NCBI GenBank assembly: GCA_964548225.1
Contig: CAZJQP010000093.1
Coordinates: forward strand, 1-18,764
Direction: 5' to 3'
Length of the DNA stretch: 18,764 nucleotides
Source: CALMEH01 sp964548225
Lineage (GTDB): Bacteria; Acidobacteriota; Blastocatellia; Pyrinomonadales; Pyrinomonadaceae
A model generated the notes under the pieces. It ran no database searches and had not been told where the DNA came from. It saw only the letters and a list, made by a program, of their open reading frames with translations. Both the position numbers and the translations under genes were made by a program. Within the stretch, counting starts at the first letter, position 1; the number at the start of each line of letters is the position of its first letter. Of the stretch, positions 6,779-12,702 are shown piece after piece.

Positions 6779-7048
6779 TTACTTAAAATATTTCGGATAT
6801 TTCTTTTTTAATCCGGGCGTAAAACGATACCCCGAATCTGCAAAATCTTCACCGAAATATGTGTTTTCGGCACCGCCGCGCCCGATGTGGCAAATCGTGC
6901 ATTTGTTTTTATATTCGCGTTTTGCGCTTTTATCGGCATTGTAACGCGACATATATTTCGGACGGGCTTCAGATTTGAAAACCGCAAATGCCAAAAATGT
7001 GAATACAAAAATAACCCCGACTTTAAATGTAGAATTAAACATCGGCAT
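6779..7048 (-). CDS. Small exported single-heme c-type cytochrome-like protein
   Basis: I call an 89-residue protein starting at 7048; the open frame extends further upstream, but that part lies inside the heme oxygenase gene. Residues about 1-28 form a signal peptide (FKVGVIFVFTFLAFAVF, then KSEA). The only heme motif is KCTICHIG, with Cys50, Cys53 and His54, the covalent heme-c attachment site CxxCH. The remainder, GEDFADSGYRFTPGLKKKYPKYF, is basic and aromatic. No Met follows the CxxCH, so the sixth heme ligand is not obvious. The motif AAGGA (plus-strand TCCTT at 7053-7057) lies 4 bases before the ATG at 7048 and 10 before an in-frame ATG at 7042, so either may be used. The gene overlaps the heme oxygenase end by 14 bases, indicating translational coupling. 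It probably transfers electrons in the periplasm; the partner is unknown. Confidence 0.75.
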   Translation of the reverse strand: MPMFNSTFKVGVIFVFTFLAFAVFKSEARPKYMSRYNADKSAKREYKNKCTICHIGRGGAENTYFGEDFADSGYRFTPGLKKKYPKYFK

Positions 7049-7625
7049 TTTTTCCTTTTTCGAGCGGAGCATTAAAGCAAGCGGCAAAACTGTCGAATGT
7101 TTCCCGTGCCGCATTGATAATCGTTTCATCGTCCTGATTTTTTTCGGCAAATTCGGTCGTAATCGCACAAAACTCTTTCCACATCGGTCCGACTTGTGCG
7201 CCGTAACTGTTAAAAAATGCGCCGCCGTTTTCGGGCGTAATGTCGAGATGTTGTTTCAGATGGCGCATAATTACTTGTCCGCCGAGCGTTGCGCCTTCCA
7301 TCACATAAAGACTTCCGAAGGCTTTCGCAGTTGAATCAAGCGTTGGCAAATCGTTCCAACGCAAAGATTTAACGTCATCAAAAATCTCCAGATTCTTCAA
7401 ATCTTTTTCGAGCAAAGGTGTTTTGCGCCGCGCATCGTAGTCAAATCCGGCTGATTGTAAATCGTTTGCCGCCACTTGTGGCTCAATTGCTGAATAAAAA
7501 CGATAAAATTTCGTCAATAAAGTTTTGTAATTTTCTAGCGAAAACATCTGATTCATTACATCAACCGTGTTTTCGAGATTCTCATGTTGCGAACGAGTCG
7601 CTTCTTTTAATTTAGCTAAAATCAT
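7035..7625 (-). CDS. Biliverdin-producing heme oxygenase
   Basis: This 196-residue cytoplasmic enzyme opens the heme ring with O2 and electrons to give biliverdin, CO and Fe2+. It matches the bacterial heme oxygenase family in length and all-helical character. The proximal heme ligand is expected at His14 in RSQHENLE. The distal helix reads YVMEGATLGGQVIMRHL (about 107-123) with the flexible Gly-Gly that contacts bound O2. This TLGGQ form resembles the oxygenases found with bacteriophytochromes, but no phytochrome is nearby, so iron release is the likelier role. GAAGGA (plus-strand TCCTTC, 7634-7639) lies 8 bases before the ATG. It is the first gene after a Fur-box-like promoter and overlaps the cytochrome gene, with the TonB receptor next. 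Confidence 0.92.
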   Translation of the reverse strand: MILAKLKEATRSQHENLENTVDVMNQMFSLENYKTLLTKFYRFYSAIEPQVAANDLQSAGFDYDARRKTPLLEKDLKNLEIFDDVKSLRWNDLPTLDSTAKAFGSLYVMEGATLGGQVIMRHLKQHLDITPENGGAFFNSYGAQVGPMWKEFCAITTEFAEKNQDDETIINAARETFDSFAACFNAPLEKGKNADV

Positions 7626-7655
7626 AGTTGGTTTCCTTCTTTCCGATAAAATTCC

Positions 7656-7672
7656 GGCAATAAAAAATTGCC
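7656..7672 (-). other. Small hairpin just upstream of the heme oxygenase ribosome binding site
   Basis: GGCAAT (7656-7661) and ATTGCC (7667-7672) form a perfect 6-bp stem with a loop of five identical bases. It lies 16 bases upstream of the GAAGGA site of the heme oxygenase. It could protect the 5' end of the mRNA or tune its translation. This is a short element and may be chance. Confidence 0.3.
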
Positions 7673-7679
7673 CCTAAAC

Positions 7680-7708
7680 ATCTAATTTTAGAACTCTTCC
7701 GATGTCAA
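7680..7708 (-). promoter_or_regulatory. Possible proximal promoter of the heme oxygenase
   Basis: On the minus strand a perfect -35 hexamer TTGACA (plus-strand 7703-7708) is separated by 17 bases from TTAGAT (7680-7685), a poor -10 match. A start near 7673 would give a leader of about 48 bases. The weak -10 makes this less convincing than the distal promoter. Confidence 0.3.
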
Positions 7709-7800
7709 ATCAAAATCAGGTTTTCGACGATTTTTGCCGAAAATTATCTTGAAAAATCTCGATTATTGAATATTTAGCCTTCAACCATAATTTTACTGAA

Positions 7801-7819
7801 ATTGAAAATCGTTTTCAAT
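7801..7819. promoter_or_regulatory. Fur-box-like operator
   Basis: ATTGAAAATCGTTTTCAAT is a near-perfect palindrome; the 7-1-7 core TGAAAATCGTTTTCA (7803-7817) matches the published Fur consensus TGATAATNATTATCA at 11 of 14 defined positions. It begins a few bases downstream of the -10 element of the promoter at 7824-7852, covering the predicted transcription start, a typical position for repression. The downstream genes for heme oxygenase and a TonB receptor are the kind Fur usually controls. Confidence 0.6.
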
Positions 7820-7823
7820 AAGT

Positions 7824-7852
7824 AATCTATATCAAAAATTTTGCCTCGTCAA
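7824..7852 (-). promoter_or_regulatory. Sigma70-like promoter of the heme oxygenase locus
   Basis: On the minus strand TTGACG (plus-strand 7847-7852) and TAGATT (7824-7829) are exactly 17 bases apart. Transcription would start near 7817, inside the Fur-box-like palindrome, and give a leader of about 190 bases before the heme oxygenase ATG. Hexamer matches are 5/6 for the -35 and moderate for the -10; an overlapping TATAGA exists at a 15-base spacing. Confidence 0.5.
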
Positions 7853-8038
7853 ATCGTCAAAGTAAAATGAATGAACAAGTTAAAACGTTCAGTTATTAGA
7901 AAAAGAAATTGTGGGTTAAAAGTAAGGCGCAAACAAAGTTGCATTACTACTACTTCACTCCCGAAAAAAATAGATAAGAGTTGAACAAGGCTTTAAATAT
8001 CATTTGGGTAAATCAAAAGTAGAAAGGCGAAACACTCG

Positions 8039-8123
8039 ATTTATCAATTATCAAATATTTCAGCCGTATTTCGCTTTGAACCGCTAAAGAATAATGGATA
8101 ATTGATAATGACTAATTGATAAA
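8039..8123. repeat. AT-rich GATAATTGATA-type inverted repeats
   Basis: TATCAATTATC (8042-8052) has an exact inverted copy GATAATTGATA at 8097-8107. The overlapping TTTATCAATTA (8040-8050) has a second exact inverted copy TAATTGATAAA at 8113-8123. One left arm can therefore pair with either of two right arms. The element sits about 50 bases past the deoxyhypusine-synthase-like stop, so it may end that transcript, or it may be an intergenic repeat. Confidence 0.5.
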
Positions 8124-8173
8124 GCCGAAAGATATAACCAAATTTCCCCTGATTTTCTATTGCTTGATTCGCA

Positions 8174-9130
8174 TTATTCATTATTTATTAAGTGTGCGGC
8201 GAGAAGCGGGATCATAATTTCGTGATGACCTGTAATAGAAAATCCACGACCTGCGCCGTTGGCAACAGGACGGCGGACGACATTTGTTAAAGGACGATAA
8301 TGTTGGATGAAATCGAAATTTGCCGTTGTAAAATCTTGCAAATCGAAACCCAAGTTTCTCACAACCGTAACGGCTTTGAGGAAAATTTCGGGCATCATTA
8401 CCGCCGAACCTAAATTTAAATAAACACCACCGCCGTTTAATTTTTTGACCATTGAACAAAACAGGCGAAAATCCGTGTGCGAAGTTGCGCCGAGAGCCGC
8501 GCCGTCTGCTGAAGCGTGAAAATGTCCGATGTCCGCGCCAACGGCAAGGTGCGCGGTGAATGGAATTTTCATTTCGTAAGCCGCACAAAGCAAAGATTTA
8601 TCGGCATTCGGCGGATTATGCTTCAAAACTTCCCTGCCCATCGCTTCGCCCAAACCGATATTATCTTTTTGACCGCATTTCGCCGCAGAATTTAAGATTT
8701 CGCCCGTTTCTCGCGCCGCGCCGAAATCGCCTTTGCCGAGAACAGCATCAACGTCTTCGGAAGTAAAACCGACCAAAGCAATTTCAGTATCGTGAACCAA
8801 AACCGAACCGTTTCCGGCGATTGCCGTGATAAATTTGCGCTTCATCAAATCTATCAAAATCGGCGCAAGTCCGGTTTTGATGATGTGTCCGCCGATGCCG
8901 ATAATTATTGGTTTTTGCAAATCTCTTGCACGTCGAATTTGCTTGGCAATTTCCCTGAGCGACTGAACGGCAAGAATATTCGGCAATTTATCGAGAAACG
9001 CCGCAAGCGAATCTTTTTCAGAAATCGGTGCGGCAAAATCCGTAACCGTAACTTTGCTCGGACGCTCTTTTAGTTCGTAAGTTTTAATTTCCGACAGATT
9101 TATCGGTTCGAGATTTTCGTAGATTGACAT
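8174..9130 (-). CDS. Deoxyhypusine synthase-like NAD-binding protein
   Basis: This 318-residue cytoplasmic protein has the deoxyhypusine synthase (DHS) fold signature: GIGGHIIKTGLAPILIDLMKR (about 78-98, glycine-rich nucleotide loop), ITAIAGNGSVLVHDTEIALVGFTSEDVDAVLGKGDFG (about 101-137) and ADIGHFH (199-205). Eukaryotic and archaeal DHS modify initiation factor 5A; bacteria lack that protein, and bacterial paralogs have other polyamine-related or unknown roles. The catalytic SWGK motif of true DHS is not present. The corresponding region reads LNLGSAVMMPEIFLKAVTVVRNLG (about 238-261), so the lysine of FLKA may or may not be equivalent. No clear Shine-Dalgarno site precedes the start. It lies 88 bases downstream of the Oar-like receptor, with a large hairpin between, so it may be transcribed separately. 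The family is fairly sure, the reaction unknown. Confidence 0.75.
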   Translation of the reverse strand: MSIYENLEPINLSEIKTYELKERPSKVTVTDFAAPISEKDSLAAFLDKLPNILAVQSLREIAKQIRRARDLQKPIIIGIGGHIIKTGLAPILIDLMKRKFITAIAGNGSVLVHDTEIALVGFTSEDVDAVLGKGDFGAARETGEILNSAAKCGQKDNIGLGEAMGREVLKHNPPNADKSLLCAAYEMKIPFTAHLAVGADIGHFHASADGAALGATSHTDFRLFCSMVKKLNGGGVYLNLGSAVMMPEIFLKAVTVVRNLGFDLQDFTTANFDFIQHYRPLTNVVRRPVANGAGRGFSITGHHEIMIPLLAAHLINNE

Positions 9131-9141
9131 TCTAATTATTA

Positions 9142-9214
9142 AACCACGAAATAATACAAAACGACACGAAACAATTAAATCTTTTTCGTGTCGTTTTGTG
9201 TTATGCGCGTGGTT
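9142..9214. terminator. Long CACGAAA-type inverted repeat, probable terminator of the Oar-like receptor
   Basis: The core is a perfect 14-bp stem, CAAAACGACACGAA (9157-9170) with TTCGTGTCGTTTTG (9185-9198), around a 14-base loop. An outer perfect pair AACCAC (9142-9147) and GTGGTT (9209-9214) extends it to imperfect arms of about 30 bases. It begins 4 bases past the receptor stop at 9219. On the minus strand the core is followed by TATTATTT, so it could end that transcript. Its length exceeds a usual terminator. Confidence 0.6.
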
Positions 9215-9218
9215 AAAT

Positions 9219-12200
9219 TCAAAAACTCAAACGCACGGAAAGCTGAATATTTCTCGAACTTCCGCCGCCTAAAAAAGGATTTCCGATTCCGACATCGGGC
9301 GTAACGGTAATCGGCAAAAATCCTTGTCCGCGTCCTGTCGCATCAATTCCGTTGTAACCCGCATCAACCGCAAAACCCGGCAAAAGCGGCGATGCAAAAT
9401 TCGGACGATTGAAAAGATTAAAAACTTCACCGCGAAGTTGAAGTTGAACGCGCTCAGTGATTTTCGTAGTTTTCAGAATCGAAAAATCTACGTTTGAATA
9501 TCCCGGACCAATTAAAGAATTTCGTCCAAGACTTCCGAAATGGAACGTGCCGGGAATACACGCGCCGCCCGCGTCCAGAGTGCAAGGAACTTTGAACGCC
9601 GAAAGATTCAGAAAATTATCCGGCGTGCTTGTTCCCGAATACGGATTGCCAACAAGGTCGGGACGTGGGAAAAATTCGCCTGTGCCGTTGAAATCGTCGA
9701 AGAAATTGACGTGAAACGGGCTTCCCGTGCGAAGCGTAACCACAGTATTTAATTGCCAACCGTCGCCGAGACGCGGATAACGCTTCCAAAGGTTCGGAAG
9801 ATTGTATGTGAGAGCAGCGACAAAACGCTGACGGACATCGAAATTCGAGTTTCCGCGTTCCCAATCGGTGCGGTAACTGTTGTCCGGCTGACTCGCGTTG
9901 GCTACATAATCTTGCCCGTCCGAAGCGTTGTCAATCGAATGCGACCAAGTGTAATTTATCTGTCCCGAAAAGCCGAAAACATTGCGGAAACTCAGACTCG
10001 TCTGCATTCCGTTGTAGTTTGAGTTCGCGCTCGTTTCGAGATAATTGACGTAAAAGAAAGTTCCGCCCGAAGGCGCAAACGGTCCGTTGTCAAAGGGTCT
10101 CGCGGTTGAAACTGCGGGATTTATCGGCTGATTTATGTCGCGGTAACGGAACAATTTCGCGCCGCGTGAACCGACATAACCGATTTGCCAAACGACGTTT
10201 TTAAATAGTTCGTGCTGTAAATTCAAATTGAAATTCTGAATCATCGGCGTTGCCAAGTTTCTGTCAACGGCGAAAACATCGGAATCGAGAAAGTCAGTAA
10301 ATATCGGCACATTATTGACAATCGTCGGAACGGTCGAGAATGAAAATAGAATCGGAGACGCACCGACCGGATTGTAAGCCGGACCGGGATTGAACGTATT
10401 AAACGGCAGTTGTCCGACAAAAAAATCTTGCGAATAAGCGTCATAAAAAAGTCCGTAACCGCCGCGCACAACCGTTTTGCCTTTACCCGTAACATCCCAC
10501 GCAAAACCGACTCGCGGACTGAAATTGTTCCAATCGGGATTGTAAAGTTTGTCCAGACCGTTTGTTCCGACGCTAATCAAACCGAGCCGCAAATCAAAAT
10601 TGCTCAAAAGGTCATTTTCTTCGCCAAGAACCCCGAAATAATCCCAACGGACACCGCCGTTGAGCGTCAAAGTTTTATTGACGCGAAAAGTATCTTGAAT
10701 ATAAAGAGTATGCGAACTTTGGAAAGTATTGCGCCGCGAATTGCCTCGCGCCGAGCGTCCGCCAAGAAGATTTCCGGCGAGAAAGTCGGCTAAAGTATCA
10801 AAATCGAGCCGTCCGCGATAACCTGCATCGAAAAATGCGTCAACTGTCGTGCGGCGGAATTCGTAGCCGAATTTTAAGTCGTGGCTTTTCAGCTTCCACG
10901 AAAAATTGTCAACGATGTGATAATTTACATCGGTTCGCGCCCGCGGCACGGAAAGATTTGCGCCGATGGAAGCAATCGAACCGATGGCATCGTTGCGGAT
11001 GCGAATAAACGGCAAGCCGAAATCTTGCGGACTTGTAACACCCGTATTCAAACCGATAGAGCGCGGGTCAAACGTGCCGTCTTCGGGGAAAAAGCCTTGC
11101 TTGAAATTGTTGTAGCCGAAGCGAAACTCATTGACTTTGGTCGAAGAAAAAATCTTCAGATAAGAAATCGAAAGCAGATGAACATCCGTCGGCGTAACGG
11201 TATTGTAGCCGGGCAGGACGTTTCCGCCTTGAATAGCCAGCGGAAAAGATTGGTCGGAAGTGCCGTAAAAATAGCGTCCCGTAAGCTGATTGTTTTCGTT
11301 AAATGAATGGTCAATTTTGCCGATAAAACTATCCACATCATTGTAAGCGCGGGTTGTTACAAACAGATTCGGTCTGCCCGTGTCGTCAAAAAGCGGCAAA
11401 GGACGATTCGGCGTTCCCCACGGATTCATCTGCAAAAGCCGCGCAATGACAGGATTTGTCGCACCGCCGAGCGCGACGATTTCACGCGGGTCGGGAATCC
11501 GCGCCGTCGAATTCAAGCCGACTCTTTCGCGTTGCCCTTCGTAAGCAAGATAGAAAAACGTGCGGTTTTTGATAATCGGTCCGCCGAGTGCGCCGCCAAA
11601 TTGGTTGTTGCGAAAAGCCGTCTGCGGGTCGGGTTTCGGATTGAAAAAGTTTCGTGCATCAAGCGCATCGTTGCGGAAAAATTCAAACAGAGAGCCGCTG
11701 AATTTGTTCGTGCCGGATTTGGTTACGATATTGACCACCGCGCCCGAATTTCGTCCGTATTCCGCCTCGAAATTCGATAAAACCGCAACTTCCTGAATTG
11801 CTTCGAGCGGCAAAATTGTCGCCGGAGTTCCGAAAACGCCCGCTTCGTTGATTGCCGGAAGATTTCGATAACCGTCGTTCATATCCGTCCCGTCGAGCAG
11901 ATAATTGTTCGAGCGTCCGCGATTTCCGTTTGCGCTGAAAAGCCCGAAAGAACCGGGCGAATCGGTTGCGCCCGAAGGGTCGCCCGTCGCGCCCGGCACG
12001 GTTACGAGCATTTTTGTAAAATCGCGCCCGTTGAACGGCAAATCTTGAATCGCCTGATTCGGAATTGTTCCGCCGAGTGTCGTCGCGGTAGTTTCAACCT
12101 GATTATCGTTTAGTTGGACGGTTACAATCGTATCAAGAGTTCTCGCGGCAAGCGAAAAATCCACGCGCTTTTCGCCCGAAACTTCAACCACAACATTTTC

Positions 12201-12512
12201 GGCTTTTTTGGTTTCCAACCCATTTGTGCCTTTCGGGTTGACAGTTACATCGTAATTCCCAATCGGCACTTCGGGAATCGTGTAATTTCCCTCGCTGTCA
12301 GTCAAAGTCGAGCGTTCAATGCCCGTGCCGACATTTTTGGCGACTAATTCAACACCCGGAACAACTGCACCGTTTGCGTCCGTTACAGTTCCGCGAATCG
12401 TGCCGCGAAACGTCTGCGCGTTGAGCGTCAGAGCAAACAGAAAAATCATTAAAATAACAGTCGGAATTTTATATTTCGATACGAAAAGACGAAAAAAACT
12501 TAGTGTAAGCAT
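9219..12512 (-). CDS. Oar-like TonB-dependent outer-membrane receptor with carboxypeptidase-regulatory domain
   Basis: This 1,097-residue receptor is of the type strongly expanded in Acidobacteriota. Residues 1-32 form the export signal (IPTVILMIFLFALTLNA). Residues about 37-130 form a carboxypeptidase-regulatory-like domain (FRGTIRGTVTDANGAVVPGV, TDSEGNYTIPEVPIGNYDV). The plug follows, with QDLPFNGRDFTKMLVTVPG, NNYLLDGTDMND, AIQEVAVLSNFEAEYGRNSGAVVNIVTKSGTN. Next come the first barrel strands (GGALGGPIIKNRTFFYLAYEGQRER). The barrel runs to a C-terminal Phe (NIQLSVRLSF). Such receptors are thought to import large substrates such as peptides or glycans; none can be named here. AGGAG (plus-strand 12524-12528) lies 11 bases before the ATG, rather far but usable. 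It is flanked by two large hairpins and is probably a single-gene transcript, with no visible tie to the heme locus. Confidence 0.92.
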   Translation of the reverse strand: MLTLSFFRLFVSKYKIPTVILMIFLFALTLNAQTFRGTIRGTVTDANGAVVPGVELVAKNVGTGIERSTLTDSEGNYTIPEVPIGNYDVTVNPKGTNGLETKKAENVVVEVSGEKRVDFSLAARTLDTIVTVQLNDNQVETTATTLGGTIPNQAIQDLPFNGRDFTKMLVTVPGATGDPSGATDSPGSFGLFSANGNRGRSNNYLLDGTDMNDGYRNLPAINEAGVFGTPATILPLEAIQEVAVLSNFEAEYGRNSGAVVNIVTKSGTNKFSGSLFEFFRNDALDARNFFNPKPDPQTAFRNNQFGGALGGPIIKNRTFFYLAYEGQRERVGLNSTARIPDPREIVALGGATNPVIARLLQMNPWGTPNRPLPLFDDTGRPNLFVTTRAYNDVDSFIGKIDHSFNENNQLTGRYFYGTSDQSFPLAIQGGNVLPGYNTVTPTDVHLLSISYLKIFSSTKVNEFRFGYNNFKQGFFPEDGTFDPRSIGLNTGVTSPQDFGLPFIRIRNDAIGSIASIGANLSVPRARTDVNYHIVDNFSWKLKSHDLKFGYEFRRTTVDAFFDAGYRGRLDFDTLADFLAGNLLGGRSARGNSRRNTFQSSHTLYIQDTFRVNKTLTLNGGVRWDYFGVLGEENDLLSNFDLRLGLISVGTNGLDKLYNPDWNNFSPRVGFAWDVTGKGKTVVRGGYGLFYDAYSQDFFVGQLPFNTFNPGPAYNPVGASPILFSFSTVPTIVNNVPIFTDFLDSDVFAVDRNLATPMIQNFNLNLQHELFKNVVWQIGYVGSRGAKLFRYRDINQPINPAVSTARPFDNGPFAPSGGTFFYVNYLETSANSNYNGMQTSLSFRNVFGFSGQINYTWSHSIDNASDGQDYVANASQPDNSYRTDWERGNSNFDVRQRFVAALTYNLPNLWKRYPRLGDGWQLNTVVTLRTGSPFHVNFFDDFNGTGEFFPRPDLVGNPYSGTSTPDNFLNLSAFKVPCTLDAGGACIPGTFHFGSLGRNSLIGPGYSNVDFSILKTTKITERVQLQLRGEVFNLFNRPNFASPLLPGFAVDAGYNGIDATGRGQGFLPITVTPDVGIGNPFLGGGSSRNIQLSVRLSF

Positions 12513-12607
12513 AGATGCTTAATCTCCTGTTTGTAATTGATTGGAAAAACGGGCAATAGGAAAAACTTGCTGAGGTAACAATACTCCGAATCGGGTGAAA
12601 TATCAAT

Positions 12608-12695
12608 GGAAGAAGAGGAGAAAAGGGGAAAGGGAGAAAGGGAGAAATAAAAATCTCCTCTTCTCCCTTTCTCCCTTTCTCTCTTTCTTTCTTCC
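12608..12695. terminator. Homopurine/homopyrimidine hairpin after the giant surface protein
   Basis: A purine-only arm (about 12608-12647) is followed by a mostly pyrimidine arm (12654-12695). The best stem is 19 perfect base pairs: 12628-12646 with 12661-12679, 14-base loop. Each arm contains a short direct repeat of GGGAGAAA type. It lies 7 bases past the stop of the giant protein and 95 bases before the receptor start, so it likely terminates the giant gene; the minus strand continues into more pyrimidines. It is related in sequence to the hairpin at 2469-2523. Confidence 0.6.
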
Positions 12696-12702
12696 GTTCG
12701 GT

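Larger units (their letters stand above)
7626..8173. other. 548-base intergenic region upstream of the heme oxygenase
   Basis: No convincing gene lies here. The left half holds the heme oxygenase leader: a Shine-Dalgarno site, a small GGCAAT/ATTGCC hairpin at 7656-7672, a possible proximal promoter, and the distal promoter with a Fur-box-like palindrome. The right half (about 8039-8123) holds GATAATTGATA-type inverted repeats next to the end of the deoxyhypusine-synthase-like gene. The sequence between about 7860 and 8035 shows nothing I can interpret. Confidence 0.6.

Noticed and set aside
7049..7168. N-terminal extension of the cytochrome to a 129-residue protein
   Set aside because: The extra residues lie inside the heme oxygenase coding region and would bury the signal peptide; AAGGA just before the ATG at 7048 supports the shorter form.
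7871..7984. 37-codon basic plus-strand frame in the gap upstream of the heme oxygenase
   Set aside because: No ribosome binding site, no recognisable motif, isolated on the opposite strand; compatible with chance in AT-rich DNA.
11307..11780. 157-codon plus-strand frame opposite the Oar-like receptor
   Set aside because: Shadow of the receptor plug/barrel region; no motif, no ribosome binding site.
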